The notes: generated from the sequence alone by a model not told the origin. Positions 43,494-53,195 are shown, counted from the stretch's first letter. The stretch is 64,000 nucleotides of DNA from Longimicrobium sp. (GCF_035474595.1 NZ_DATIND010000028.1:1-64000), one strand, 5' to 3'. A program made the numbers and translations.

Positions 43494-44128
43494 TCGTCCG
43501 CGTCCGCCGGCCCGCCCTGTTCGCCGAACATGGAGGCGACGAGAACCGCCGCCTCCGCGTCTCCGCGCCGCAATGCATCGAGCGGGGAGATCCCGCCGAT
43601 CTCCTCCGCGGGAGTGAGCAGCACGTCGAGCCGAGTCCACCCGCCGCTGGGCGGGCACGCGGCCAGGAACCGGTCGATCCCGGCGATCACCCCGTCGTCG
43701 GTGAACTGGCAGACGGGGTACAGGTAATCGCCGTGGCCGCTCTGCAGCGCGAGCAGCTTGCCGGCCCGCCTCCGCTTGTCCACCCCCTGCCGCGTCATCT
43801 TCAGGTGAGCGGCCACGCGGGTGCTGCTCCAGCCTCCCCCCGCATCGCGAAGCAGCTCCTGCTTGGCCTCGGCTCCGCGCGCGATCGCCTCGGCCAGCGG
43901 GTCGACGCTCTGCAGCTCGATCCCGAGCGGGGCCATGTCCGACAGCAGGCGCGCGAGCCCGCCCACGTCGGACGGAGCCTCGAGCGCGGCCGCGATGGTC
44001 TCGTCGGACGCCTGGTCGGCCAGTCGTTCGATCAGCGCTTCCGTGCGGCGCCGGAAGATCGACCGCAGGTCCGGTTCCGGCGGCCGGGCCGCGGCGCGGC
44101 GGGCGGGGGAACGTGCGATGCGGGCCAT
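43490..44128 (-). CDS. Xre/MbcA/ParS-type antitoxin of the RES toxin
   Basis: A 212-aa antitoxin, longer than usual because of an N-terminal helical domain (DLRSIFRRRTEALIERLADQ). A DNA-binding segment is visible (RVAAHLKMTRQGVDKRRRAG), and the C-terminal toxin-binding part (WTRLDVLLTPAEEIGGISPL, then DALRRGDAEAAVLVASMFGE) matches the MbcA/ParS toxin-binding pattern of G-x-P-x-D-A-L-R-x-G. Coupled to the toxin gene, antitoxin first, as in classical Xre-RES loci. Confidence 0.85.
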   Translation of the reverse strand: MARIARSPARRAAARPPEPDLRSIFRRRTEALIERLADQASDETIAAALEAPSDVGGLARLLSDMAPLGIELQSVDPLAEAIARGAEAKQELLRDAGGGWSSTRVAAHLKMTRQGVDKRRRAGKLLALQSGHGDYLYPVCQFTDDGVIAGIDRFLAACPPSGGWTRLDVLLTPAEEIGGISPLDALRRGDAEAAVLVASMFGEQGGPADADE

Positions 44129-44388
44129 GGATCTCCATCGTGCTGGTTTACCGTGTCCAATCTAGGTGGGATTGTGCACGAGAGCAACCGATCCGTGGCA
44201 GCCGCGGGATTTCGCAGGATTGCGAGGCGGGCCGGGGCAGGGAAGCCGCTCGCCGGGTTGTGTGATCGTCCGCATGCTGTTACTTTCCACGGCTTGCAAG
44301 TTGTTTGATCCGCATGAAGTTTCTTCCCGAGATTTCAACGGGTCGGTAACTCCCTGACCAGCAACTGACTCTTCAGGAGGTCCGATCG

Positions 44389-44658
44389 ATGGCGATGACC
44401 GCCGAGAACCGGAACGAGATCATCACGAAGTACCAGATGCACGAGGGCGACCGCGGCTCCGCCAAGGTGCAGGTGGCGCTCCTCACCGCGCGCATCAACG
44501 GCCTTACCGGGCACTTCCGCGCGCACAAGAAGGACCATCACTCGCGCCGCGGCCTGCTGAAGATGGTGGGCCAGCGCCGGCGCCTGCTGGACTACCTGCG
44601 CCGCAACGACCTGGAGGGCTACCGCGCCCTCATCGCCGACCTGGGGCTGCGCCACTGA
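44389..44658 (+). CDS. rpsO: 30S ribosomal protein S15
   Basis: An 89-aa primary rRNA-binding protein of the 30S platform: [40 protein letters not shown] and [20 protein letters not shown]. Strong ribosome site AGGAGG precedes the ATG. Followed by pnp in the conserved order; a hairpin in the gap (44784-44814) may be the processing site used for PNPase autocontrol in other bacteria. Confidence 0.97.
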   Translation: MAMTAENRNEIITKYQMHEGDRGSAKVQVALLTARINGLTGHFRAHKKDHHSRRGLLKMVGQRRRLLDYLRRNDLEGYRALIADLGLRH

Positions 44659-44783
44659 TCGGAAAGCGGATGCGGGCGGGAAGCGGTTCGGCCGCGAATT
44701 CGGCCACGGCGCGACGGATCGCGCCGGGCCTTCGCGTCGCCACGACCCGGCCGCGGCGGGAACGGATGTAGACGGACGGCGGC

Positions 44784-44814
44784 GGGGCCGCACGGGCATG
44801 GACCGTGCGGCCCC
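44784..44814 (+). promoter_or_regulatory. rpsO-pnp intercistronic hairpin
   Basis: Perfect 12-bp stem GGGGCCGCACGG/CCGTGCGGCCCC with a 7-nt loop, 144 bp before the pnp start. In E. coli a hairpin in this position is cut by RNase III and mediates PNPase autoregulation; a similar role here is inference. A weak T-containing stretch follows, so partial termination is possible too. No other feature is evident in the ~300-bp gap 44659-44957. Confidence 0.5.
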
Positions 44815-44957
44815 TTCGCGCGTTTTCGCGCCCGCACGAAAAGCGCGCGGAAGCGGCAGGAGCAAAGACGAAAAACAATCGCGGGGTCCGCGTCTCGGGG
44901 GAGCGCGGACACCCTTCGCGGCCCTCCCCCGGCAACCAAAGAGAACGGAATTCGGAA

Positions 44958-47066
44958 ATGGCAAAGCTGGTTCGGCAGTTCGCGGGTCGCCCGCTCACCA
45001 TCGAGACGGGGAAGATGGCCCGTCAGGCCGACGGGAGCTGCACCGTGATGTTCGGCGAGACGATGGTGCTTTGCGCCGCGACCGCCCAGGACAACCCCAC
45101 GCACCTCCCCTTCTTCCCCCTGACCGTCGAGTACCGCGAGCGCACCTACGCCGCGGGCAAGTTCCCCGGCGGCTTCATCAAGCGCGAGGGGCGCCCGTCG
45201 GACAAGGAGATCCTGTCGGCGCGCCTGGTGGACCGGCCGCTGCGGCCGCTCTTCCCCGACGGCTTCGCCAACGAGACGCAGGTCTTCGTCACCGTCGTCA
45301 GCGCCGACCAGGAGAACGACGCCGACGTGCTGGGGATCACCGGCGCCAGCATGTCGCTGATGCTGTCGCGCATCCCCTTCGCCGGCCCGATCGCGGCCGT
45401 GCGCATCGGCCGCATCCAGGGGCAGTGGGTGCTGAACCCCACCTTCCAGCAGCTGGAGTACAGCGAGGTCGACATCATCGTGGCCGGCAGCGAGGACGCC
45501 ATCATGATGGTGGAGGGCGGCGCGCTGGAGGTTTCCGAGGCCGACATCGCCGAGGGGCTGTCGGTTGCCCACGCGGGGATCAGGGAGCTGGTGCAGATCC
45601 AGCGCGACGTGATGGCGCAGGTCGAGATCCCGGCGCCGATGGAGTGGACGCCCAAGCAGGTGGACCCGGCGTTCCGCGCCCGCGTGGAGGAGATCGCCGG
45701 CGACCGCGTGCGCCAGGCGCTGCGCGTCGGCGACAAGCAGGAGCGCAACGACGCCGTGCGGCAGGCCAAGGCCGACGTCATCGCCCAGCTGGGCGAGGAG
45801 TTCGAGACGGCCGACAAGGACACCGGCGAGGTGATCAAGGACATCGAGAAGCGCGCGATGCGCGAGATGATCCTGGCCGAGGGCGTGCGCAGCGACGGGC
45901 GCGACACCGACACGGTGCGCCCCATCACCATCGAGGTGGGCGTCCTGCCGCGCACGCACGGCTCGGCGCTCTTCACCCGCGGGCAGACGCAGGCGCTGGG
46001 CACGGCCACGCTGGGCACGCAGGACGACGTGCAGAACTACGACACCATCGACTTCGCGCAGCAGCAGAACAAGTCGTTCATGCTGCACTACAACTTCCCG
46101 CCGTACTCCACCGGCGAGGTGCGGCCGGTGCGCGGCACCAGCCGCCGCGAGATCGGGCACGGGGCGCTGGCCGAGCGGGCGCTGGAGCCCATGCTGCCGC
46201 CGTTCGAGGAGTTCCCGTACACGCTGCGCGTGGTGAGTGACGTGCTGGAGAGCAACGGCAGCTCGTCGATGGCCTCGGTGTGCGCCGGCAGCCTGGCGCT
46301 GTTCGACGCCGCGGTGCCGATGCGCGCGCACGTGGCGGGCGTGGCCATGGGGCTGATCAAGGAGGGCGACCGCGTCGCCGTCCTGACGGACATCCTGGGC
46401 TCCGAGGACGCGCTGGGCGATATGGACTTCAAGGTGGCCGGCACCCGCGAGGGCGTGACCTCGATCCAGATGGACATCAAGATCGCGGGGCTGACCCTGG
46501 AGATCATGCGCGAGGCGCTGGAGAAGGCGCACCGCGCGCGGCTGCACATCCTGGGGCTGATGGAAGAGGCGCTGCCGGAGCCGCGCAAGGAGCTCAGTCA
46601 GTACGCGCCGCGCATCATCACCATGAAGATCAACCCCGCCAAGATCGGCGAGGTGATCGGGCCCAAGGGGAAGACGATCCGCGGGCTGCAGGAGGCCACG
46701 GGCGCCAGCATCAACATCGACGACGACGGGACCATCACCATCGCCAGCGTGAACGGCGAGGGGGGCGAGCGGGCCCGGCGGATGATCGCGGGGATGGTGG
46801 AGGAGCCCGAGGTGGGCCGCATCTACGAGGGGGTGGTGAAGAGCACCACCGCGTTCGGCGCGTTCGTGGAGATCACGCCGGGGACCGAGGGGCTGCTGCA
46901 CATCTCCGAGATCCAGGACGCCCGCGTGGACAAGACCGAGGACGTGGTGAAGAAGGGCGACACCGTGCAGGTGAAGCTCCTTTCCATCGACGAGAAGGGG
47001 CGCCTGCGCCTGTCGCGCAAGGCCGCGCTGAAGGAGCTGGCGGAGCAGGGCCAGCCCGCGAGCTGA
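44958..47066 (+). CDS. pnp: Polyribonucleotide nucleotidyltransferase (PNPase)
   Basis: A 702-aa 3'-5' phosphorolytic exoribonuclease of the RNA degradosome. Two RNase PH domains (DGSCTVMFGETMVLCAATAQ; RTHGSALFTRGQTQALGTAT; FPPYSTGEVRPVRGTSRREI), a linking helical domain, a KH domain (IGEVIGPKGKTIRGLQEATG) and a C-terminal S1 domain (GRIYEGVVKSTTAFGAFVEI). ATG 44958 gives the normal N-terminus; upstream in-frame codons have no family support. A strong hairpin terminator follows. Confidence 0.97.
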   Translation: MAKLVRQFAGRPLTIETGKMARQADGSCTVMFGETMVLCAATAQDNPTHLPFFPLTVEYRERTYAAGKFPGGFIKREGRPSDKEILSARLVDRPLRPLFPDGFANETQVFVTVVSADQENDADVLGITGASMSLMLSRIPFAGPIAAVRIGRIQGQWVLNPTFQQLEYSEVDIIVAGSEDAIMMVEGGALEVSEADIAEGLSVAHAGIRELVQIQRDVMAQVEIPAPMEWTPKQVDPAFRARVEEIAGDRVRQALRVGDKQERNDAVRQAKADVIAQLGEEFETADKDTGEVIKDIEKRAMREMILAEGVRSDGRDTDTVRPITIEVGVLPRTHGSALFTRGQTQALGTATLGTQDDVQNYDTIDFAQQQNKSFMLHYNFPPYSTGEVRPVRGTSRREIGHGALAERALEPMLPPFEEFPYTLRVVSDVLESNGSSSMASVCAGSLALFDAAVPMRAHVAGVAMGLIKEGDRVAVLTDILGSEDALGDMDFKVAGTREGVTSIQMDIKIAGLTLEIMREALEKAHRARLHILGLMEEALPEPRKELSQYAPRIITMKINPAKIGEVIGPKGKTIRGLQEATGASINIDDDGTITIASVNGEGGERARRMIAGMVEEPEVGRIYEGVVKSTTAFGAFVEITPGTEGLLHISEIQDARVDKTEDVVKKGDTVQVKLLSIDEKGRLRLSRKAALKELAEQGQPAS

Positions 47067-47097
47067 GCCCTCGGCTCGGCTGGTACGAGGCTCGACG

Positions 47098-47143
47098 ACG
47101 AAGCCCCTCTCCCGCCTCGGCGGGAGAGGGGCTTCGTCCTTTT
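47098..47143 (+). terminator. Terminator after pnp
   Basis: Perfect 19-bp stem (ACGAAGCCCCTCTCCCGCC and its complement) with a 2-nt spacer at the tip, followed by CCTTTT. Ends the rpsO-pnp unit. Confidence 0.85.
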
Positions 47144-47320
47144 CTGCGCAGTGGATGAAGCGTCGTTATCGGAGTGAACAAAGGTGGACGAGGAGCTTGT
47201 GTTTCCCAAGGGGTTCAATCAGTTTAGAGCCTTTCGGGACACTCGCGGCCCCGAAGACGGGGCAAGTCCACCCACCGCTCTGGCACCTCGCAGCCTCCCC
47301 CCCCGCCAACCGGCCGTTCC

Positions 47321-50300
47321 ATGAACAACCTGATCGCTCGCGTTTCGTCTCGGATTTTTGCGCGGATCACCCGCGCACGCGCGTTGGTGCCCGTCGGCGC
47401 GGTCGCCGTCGCCGCAGTCGCGGCCGTGGTGGTGGTTTCGTGCGACCGCGGCTCGACGCCGCTGGTGCGGCAGATCGCCGCTCGCGGATTGCCCCGACCC
47501 TACGGCCCGCGGATCTCGATCGCAAAGAGGTTCCGCGCCTGCGCTCCAAACGCGAAACAGGAGATCCCTGTATCCGACTGCGCCGAGCGTGTCAGGATCG
47601 ACGCGGATGAGCGGCTGCACGAGCTGCAGGTCCGGGCAAGGACCGAAGCAGAGTCCGGTGACCCGGAAGGAATCCACGCTGACGCGATGCTGGACCTGAT
47701 GTGGGCCGACACCGGCGTGGCCAGCGTCTCGCGTGCCATCGAGCGTCTTCTGGAACTGGCCAGCGCGGACGAAGCGTCCGCGGACGTGCTCTCGGACCTG
47801 TCTGCCATGCTGCTGGTGCGTGCCGGGTGGAAGCAGTCCTACCTCGACCTGCTCGCGGCCGCCGAAGCGAGCGAGAAGGCCGTCGAACAGGACTCCACGC
47901 TCGAAGAAGCGCTGTTCAATCGCGCTTTCGCACTCGAGCAGCTCCGGTTCGAGACGGAGGCTGCCGAGGCTTGGAAGGCGTACCTGGCGGTCGACTCGGA
48001 AAGCGAGTGGGCAGAAGAGGCACGCCGGCACGTTGCCGCACTGCGCTGGACGCCCCCGCCGCCGCCAAATCCGCAGGCAAGCGACTCGGCGCTGAAGGCC
48101 CTGGCCAGGACGTCGCCTCAGGAAGCGCGAGAGTTCGCCTGGGACACGCTGCTCCGCGAGTGGGGCCGCGCCGTTCTGGCCCAGGAGGGCAGGTCGGCGG
48201 AAGGATCGCTGCACCGAGCCGAGATCGTGGGGCGCGAGTTGGAGGAGCAGGGCCTGGACGCATCGACCGCGGATGCGGTGCGTGCGATCCGCTCCGGGCC
48301 TCCGGCGGTGATCCGCCGGCTGGCACGCGGGCACCAGTCCTTTGGAGAGGCGCGGAAAGCATCCAACTCCCTGCGGAACGAAGACGCCGAGCGCCTGTTC
48401 GCGATCGCACGCGATTCGGGTGCTGTGTCGCTTCCGTTGCGCGCGTGGGCGGCCGTTCATCTCGCACCCGTCGCGAGTGGTCGAGAGCCGGCCGACCGCG
48501 TTCTGAGTGAGGTGCTCGCGAGCATCGATACCCTGCGCTACCCGGCGCTTGCCGGGAAGGCGAACTGGACCCTTGGCATGTTCTACGTAAGGAGGGACTC
48601 CGCGAAAAAGGGGTTGAGCCCGAACCGGGCCGCGGTTTCGATGTTCCAGCGCAGCCGCGAAATCGAGAATCTCGCGGGCGCGCAGGGGGGCTGTGCCGAT
48701 GCGGAACACATGACGGGCGACAGGCTGGGCGCGTACAACGACGCCAACCGGGCCGTGGCGATGTTGGGGGAGTACGGAGATTCTCGGGCCTTCAGCCGCA
48801 TCTGGCCGTTGCTGGCGACTTGGCTGTCGGAGGACGGCTACACGAAGACGGCGCTTCGTGTCAGCGCCGAAAATGTCGCAGCAGCGCAACGTTCGGGCGT
48901 GGACCTGCTGATGGCCGAAGCCCACGATTTCTACTCGGAGGCCCTCGCGCAGGAGGGAGATACCGCAGCGGCGTTGGCGGAGCTCGCGGCCGCCGCGCCC
49001 CGCGTCCAGCGCCTCGACGGCCGGGCTCGTGAGTATTTCACGGCCGTACTCGGAGCCACGGATGGAGCGATCGGCCTGCAGCACGATCCTGACGGCGCCG
49101 TTTCGAAGCTGACCAAGGCGCTGGCGTATCTCGACCGGCCGAGCACCGGCGTTCCACTCCGCCTGATCCACGTCCTGCTTGCTCGTGCGGATGCCTGGGC
49201 GGCACTCGGTGAAGCCGATTCCGCACGGGCCGACACAGAGTACGTTTTGAAGAGGATCACCGACGCCCGGGGGGGGCCCACTGGCTGGCGGATGAACCGC
49301 GAGCTCAGCCAGCGGGTGCGATCCACACTCAACAGCGTTGTCCTCCGCCTCGTGGCGAAGCAGAAGCCCGGGGAAGCCCTGAAGCTGCTGGAGACCGGGC
49401 TGGCGTCGCTGGGCCCGAACGGCACGAGCGCGCTCCCTTCGAGCATGCCTGCCGGACAGGTCGCCGTGCGTTACGCAGTGATCGGGGACACGCTGCTCGC
49501 CTGGACGCTGACCAGCGGCGGCCTTCAGGTCGCGAAGACACCGGTCCGCGGGCGCGACCTGGCCCAGCGCGCCAAGCACGCGCGCGACGCGCTGCAGCAC
49601 CGGGATGACAACGCTGCCGGCCCGGATCTGGAGATTCTGTACGACTGGCTGATCCGTCCCATCGAGGCGAGGCTGGCCGCGCCCGACACCTCCCTCGTCA
49701 TCATCCCGGACGGCGCGGTGGCCGGAGCGCCTTTCCTGGCGTTGAGGGACCGGCAGACGGGCGAGTACTTCATCCAACGTCATGCGGTCCGCCTCGCCGC
49801 AACGATAGCGCAGGCGGGCGAAGCCGCTCCCGACTCATCATCCGGCGACACCGTGGTGGTCGTGCTGGATCCCGCGTTCGACCGGCAGCTGTATCCCCGG
49901 CTGCGCCTGCTTCCCGGTGCGCGGCAGGAATCGGCGGCCGTCCGCGGCTGGGCAGCCGGGCGCCCGCTCGTCTCGCTGGCGGCGGCCAATGCCAGCGCGA
50001 GCGCCCTCTCCGCCCTGCTGCCGCGCGCGTCGGTGCTGCACTTCGCGGGGCACGCCATCTCCAACGAGGACGAGCCGGGCAGCTCGTTCCTCGTGCTCGC
50101 GTCGGGCCGGGGGGAGCCGGATGCCGGCCGGCTCACCGCTGCGCAGATCGCCGGGATGAAGCTCGACGGCCTTGACCTCGTCGTGCTCTCCGCCTGCTCC
50201 ACGCTGAACGACGCGAGGGGCGGAGCGGCCGGGTTCACCGGCCTCGGAGGGGCATTCCTCAGCGCGGGGGCGCGTGGAGTGATCGGGAGTCTGTGGCAGG

Positions 50301-50470
50301 TGAACGACGATCGGACCAGCCTGCTGATGCAGGAGTTCTATGCGAAGTACCGCACGAACCGCGATGCTTCATCGGCACTGCGCCAGGCGCAGATCGAGAT
50401 GCTGAGATCCAACGACGCGCGGAAGAACTCGCCGGCGTCGTGGGGCGGATTCGAGTACGCGGGGCGCTGA
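47321..50470 (+). CDS. CHAT-domain protease-like protein with helical repeats
   Basis: A 1049-aa protein. N-terminus: basic residues, a hydrophobic segment (AVAVAAVAAVVVVSC, ~26-41) ending in a lipobox-like Cys, so membrane or lipid anchored. Residues ~90-650 are TPR-like helical repeats (DVLSDLSAMLLVRAGWKQSY; LFNRAFALEQLRFETEAAEA). The C-terminal CHAT (caspase HetF-associated) domain has His911 in VLHFAGHAISNED and Cys959 in LVVLSACSTLNDARGG, the clan CD dyad, plus GARGVIGSLWQVND. CHAT proteins act in protease-signalling and cell-death pathways. An ECF-like sigma/anti-sigma pair and a caspase gene lie within 4 kb downstream. Confidence 0.88.
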   Translation: MNNLIARVSSRIFARITRARALVPVGAVAVAAVAAVVVVSCDRGSTPLVRQIAARGLPRPYGPRISIAKRFRACAPNAKQEIPVSDCAERVRIDADERLHELQVRARTEAESGDPEGIHADAMLDLMWADTGVASVSRAIERLLELASADEASADVLSDLSAMLLVRAGWKQSYLDLLAAAEASEKAVEQDSTLEEALFNRAFALEQLRFETEAAEAWKAYLAVDSESEWAEEARRHVAALRWTPPPPPNPQASDSALKALARTSPQEAREFAWDTLLREWGRAVLAQEGRSAEGSLHRAEIVGRELEEQGLDASTADAVRAIRSGPPAVIRRLARGHQSFGEARKASNSLRNEDAERLFAIARDSGAVSLPLRAWAAVHLAPVASGREPADRVLSEVLASIDTLRYPALAGKANWTLGMFYVRRDSAKKGLSPNRAAVSMFQRSREIENLAGAQGGCADAEHMTGDRLGAYNDANRAVAMLGEYGDSRAFSRIWPLLATWLSEDGYTKTALRVSAENVAAAQRSGVDLLMAEAHDFYSEALAQEGDTAAALAELAAAAPRVQRLDGRAREYFTAVLGATDGAIGLQHDPDGAVSKLTKALAYLDRPSTGVPLRLIHVLLARADAWAALGEADSARADTEYVLKRITDARGGPTGWRMNRELSQRVRSTLNSVVLRLVAKQKPGEALKLLETGLASLGPNGTSALPSSMPAGQVAVRYAVIGDTLLAWTLTSGGLQVAKTPVRGRDLAQRAKHARDALQHRDDNAAGPDLEILYDWLIRPIEARLAAPDTSLVIIPDGAVAGAPFLALRDRQTGEYFIQRHAVRLAATIAQAGEAAPDSSSGDTVVVVLDPAFDRQLYPRLRLLPGARQESAAVRGWAAGRPLVSLAAANASASALSALLPRASVLHFAGHAISNEDEPGSSFLVLASGRGEPDAGRLTAAQIAGMKLDGLDLVVLSACSTLNDARGGAAGFTGLGGAFLSAGARGVIGSLWQVNDDRTSLLMQEFYAKYRTNRDASSALRQAQIEMLRSNDARKNSPASWGGFEYAGR

Positions 50471-50495
50471 CCTCCCGCAGGCTCAAAACGAAAAA

Positions 50496-50524
50496 GGGGC
50501 GATCCCGGCACGGATCGCCCCTTT
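50496..50524. terminator. Terminator after the CHAT gene
   Basis: Perfect 10-bp stem GGGGCGATCC/GGATCGCCCC, 6-nt loop, followed by TTTC and preceded by AAAAA, so it can work on either strand. Confidence 0.8.
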
Positions 50525-50638
50525 CAGCGTCCACTAGAGGAAACGGAAAAGCAGAGTCCCGGTCCGTCGAAGTACTGCGACGCCAGACGGAGGCAGTTCG
50601 GCGGATCGCGGATCATCCCCATGACTGCGGAGGAATCA

Positions 50639-51436
50639 ATGTCGTTCACCCTGAGAGTGTCGTTCCACGGCATGTGCCTGTTCGTACGCGACGGAACGCA
50701 GGCGCTGCACGTGCTGATGCCCGCCACGGGCGGCGCGGAAGAAGGCGACGGCTGCGGCTGCGTGGAGCAGCACTCGCCGCGGCTGATCTTCGACAGCGCG
50801 TACCTCCGCCCGCAGCAGACGGGGCTGGATGACGCGCTGGTGCACTGCTCGATGCTGAACAAGGCGCTGGAGTTTCCGCAGGCGGGGAACGCGCTCGACA
50901 ACACGCTCCCGGCGGGGCTCGCGAAGGTGGGGGAGGTACGCGCGGACGTACTCGACGGCACGAACACCGACCTCGTGTCCGCGCGCGTGCTGCTGCGCAA
51001 CGGCAGCCTGAGCGACTACGCGAAGGGCGACTGCTGGACTTGGCAGGGGCAGCTCCAGCGCCTGAGCCACATCATCGAGTGGAGCATCACGGACGTGCCG
51101 GGCGACTCGCTCTCACTGTCGCTGCAGGGGCTGAGCGGCGCGTTCGCCGGGAGCGTGCCGACGCTTCACCCCGTCGACGGCGTGGTGGAGGTCGAGGTGT
51201 GGCACGCACCGCATACCGAGCTGCCGCCGGACTACATCATCCCGCCTCCGCCCGCCGCGCGCGGCGGCGCCCAGCACTTCTCCAGCTACGGCAAGCTGCT
51301 GCAGGCTGGCACGGTCGATCTTCCGGAGTACGAGCCGGATGCCTGCCTTCCCATCACCAATCCCGGGAAGTACGACGACGGGCCGAAGAGTTCCGTGACC
51401 TACTCGTGCGTGAGCGCCGAGGGGTTCAAGCCCTGA
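50639..51436 (+). CDS. Conserved-looking protein of unknown function
   Basis: A 265-aa soluble protein with no signal peptide. It opens MSFTLRVSFHGMCLFVRDGT, with a Cys cluster (EEGDGCGCVEQHSPRLIFDS), a middle part predicted beta-rich (GDSLSLSLQGLSGAFAGSVP), and Cys residues near the end (DACLPITN, VTYSCVSAEG). I do not recognise a family. ATG 50639 has GGAGG at proper distance and is preferred over 50621. It lies between the CHAT gene (after a terminator) and the convergent anti-sigma-like gene, 4 bp from the latter's stop. Confidence 0.6.
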   Translation: MSFTLRVSFHGMCLFVRDGTQALHVLMPATGGAEEGDGCGCVEQHSPRLIFDSAYLRPQQTGLDDALVHCSMLNKALEFPQAGNALDNTLPAGLAKVGEVRADVLDGTNTDLVSARVLLRNGSLSDYAKGDCWTWQGQLQRLSHIIEWSITDVPGDSLSLSLQGLSGAFAGSVPTLHPVDGVVEVEVWHAPHTELPPDYIIPPPPAARGGAQHFSSYGKLLQAGTVDLPEYEPDACLPITNPGKYDDGPKSSVTYSCVSAEGFKP

Positions 51437-51440
51437 GCGC

Positions 51441-52343
51441 TCACCCCACCTCGCTCAGGAGATCGTCGAGGGCCTTCTGAAGCGCGGGCCAGTCCGGGGT
51501 GCGCTTGTCGCGGAGCGCCCCCCGGGCACGGCCGATCGCATCGTGAGCCGGCCCGTTCAACCCGTCACCCGCATCTCCCTCCAGGTACTTCCGCATCCGG
51601 CGGTTGGAGAAGAATGCCGCGTCCTGCTCTTTCGCCGCGACGCGTGCGGTCTCGATCCACCGGCCCAGTACCACCCTGTCCCGCTGAAGTAGATCCTCCG
51701 CACGCGCGATGCGCTGCTGCACCAGCGCGAGCGACGCCGTATCCTGTCGTCGCGCCAGCGTTCGAAACGTCTCTGCCTCACTGGGGGCGCCGTCCGGTCC
51801 CTCGAGCACGCCCGCCACGCTATCGGCGAATGCGGAGATTCGCGTGCGATCTCCGGCGCGCGCGGAAAGCTCCAGGTCCGCCGCGAACACGCCGAAGCGG
51901 ACCGACGTCGCCCCGGGCCCGAGCGCGGTTTCGTCGCCACGGGTGAGCGATCCCGCCGCCACCAGGCCCACAGGCACACCGCGCTCCGGGTGCGAGAGCG
52001 CCGCGACGGGTGAAAACTCTTCCGACCCGCGCGTGAGCAGCAGCCCGCCGCCGATCGCCAGCACGGCCACCGCGGCCGCGGAAAGCACGGCCGGGCGGCG
52101 CCACACCGGCGGCCGGTGGAACTTCCGCGGCTCGGCCTCGGCCGGTCGCGGCGTGGTGATGGGGATCACACCGGCGGCGCGGTCCTCCTCCTCCAGCTCG
52201 GCGGTGATCCCGGCGGAGTCCAGGAGGAGCTCGAGATCGTCCCGCGAAAGTCCCAGCTCCGCCAGCAGCGCGGCACGCTCCTCCTCGCCGAGTTTTCCAT
52301 CGAGGAGGGCCGCGATCCTCTCATCGTTCGTCAGGGGTTCCAT
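51441..52343 (-). CDS. Membrane-anchored anti-sigma-like protein
   Basis: A 300-aa protein: cytoplasmic N-terminus (~80 aa) beginning EPLTNDERIAALLDGKLGEE, one membrane helix (~84-104, AVLSAAAVAVLAIGGGLLLT), and a periplasmic helical domain rich in charged residues. It directly follows the sigma-factor gene on the same strand, the usual place for an anti-sigma factor. There is no ZAS zinc motif (H-x3-C-x2-C), so it would be of a different anti-sigma type. Role is inferred from position and topology. Confidence 0.6.
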   Translation of the reverse strand: MEPLTNDERIAALLDGKLGEEERAALLAELGLSRDDLELLLDSAGITAELEEEDRAAGVIPITTPRPAEAEPRKFHRPPVWRRPAVLSAAAVAVLAIGGGLLLTRGSEEFSPVAALSHPERGVPVGLVAAGSLTRGDETALGPGATSVRFGVFAADLELSARAGDRTRISAFADSVAGVLEGPDGAPSEAETFRTLARRQDTASLALVQQRIARAEDLLQRDRVVLGRWIETARVAAKEQDAAFFSNRRMRKYLEGDAGDGLNGPAHDAIGRARGALRDKRTPDWPALQKALDDLLSEVG

Positions 52344-52415
52344 CCATCCCTCCGGTCGTGGGGCTTTACGAGGTTGGACGGGCACGTCCGACGATTGTCG
52401 CACCCGGGACGGTTT

Positions 52416-53195
52416 TCATTCGTCGTCATCGATGAGCCCGGGAAGCCGGTCCTTCGAGATTCCTGAGGCTTCGAGCGAACGTCTCAGGTGCGCGTGGATC
52501 CGGTCGAGACGGCGGTACAGCGGCTTCTGCTCGATGCGCAGCGCTCGCGCGATGTCCGCAACCGTGGAGCCTGCCCAGTACCGCATCTTCACGATCTCCC
52601 GGTCCTCCTCGGGAAGCCCTTCCATCGCGGTGGCGAGCAGCGCCCAGACCGCGTCGCGCTCGTGTTGTGCTTCCGCCTCCAGCAGCGTGCCGTCGGCCCG
52701 CTCGGACGAAGTCGCCGTCGCGAGCGGGGCATCGCCCACGGCCCTGGGACGGCCCCGTTCCGCCGACGGAAGCTCGCCCAGCAACTTCAGGGCATCGCGG
52801 TCGGAGAGGTCCGGCTCGCCGCGCGCTCGCAGCGTTTCGGCCGCCTGCAACGGTGTGAGCCGGTCGCGGCGCACCAGCCGTTCCAGGCTGATTGCCACCG
52901 GGCCTTTGCGGCGCGCGGCCGCAGACGGGCGCCAGCGCCCCAGCTGCGACACGCGGTAGTCCTGATACAGCCGGTTGATGACGACCGTGAGATAGGTGGT
53001 GATCAGGCTTTCGCCCCGGAACTTCCGCAGCGTGGCGTAGTCGTCCTCGATGAGCTTGAGCTTCACCCACGACGCGAACTCGTCGGCCTCGTCGGAGCTC
53101 AGCCCCTGCCGCCGGGCGATGGCGGCCGTGACCCGGTCGATCCAGGCGAGGTGGCTCACGAGGAGCTCTGAGTAGTCGTCCTGCCGTTCGGGCAT
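52416..53195 (-). CDS. ECF-like RNA polymerase sigma factor
   Basis: A 259-aa sigma factor with region 2 (LAWIDRVTAAIARRQGLSSD, KFRGESLITTYLTVVINRLY, QDYRVSQ) and region 4 (MEGLPEEDREIVKMRYWAGS, VADIARALRIEQKPLYRRLD), separated by a long (~90 aa) charged linker that most ECF sigmas lack. The region 4 helix-turn-helix is well formed. ATG 53195 is used; a GTG at 53207 is the alternative. Divergent from the caspase gene (53383) with a 187-bp gap and followed by the anti-sigma-like gene, so it may control both. Confidence 0.85.
   Translation of the reverse strand: MPERQDDYSELLVSHLAWIDRVTAAIARRQGLSSDEADEFASWVKLKLIEDDYATLRKFRGESLITTYLTVVINRLYQDYRVSQLGRWRPSAAARRKGPVAISLERLVRRDRLTPLQAAETLRARGEPDLSDRDALKLLGELPSAERGRPRAVGDAPLATATSSERADGTLLEAEAQHERDAVWALLATAMEGLPEEDREIVKMRYWAGSTVADIARALRIEQKPLYRRLDRIHAHLRRSLEASGISKDRLPGLIDDDE

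Noticed and set aside
44659-44957. A pnp N-terminal extension or small gene between rpsO and pnp
   Set aside because: The in-frame upstream sequence is not like PNPase and spans the intercistronic hairpin; the ATG at 44958 matches the family.
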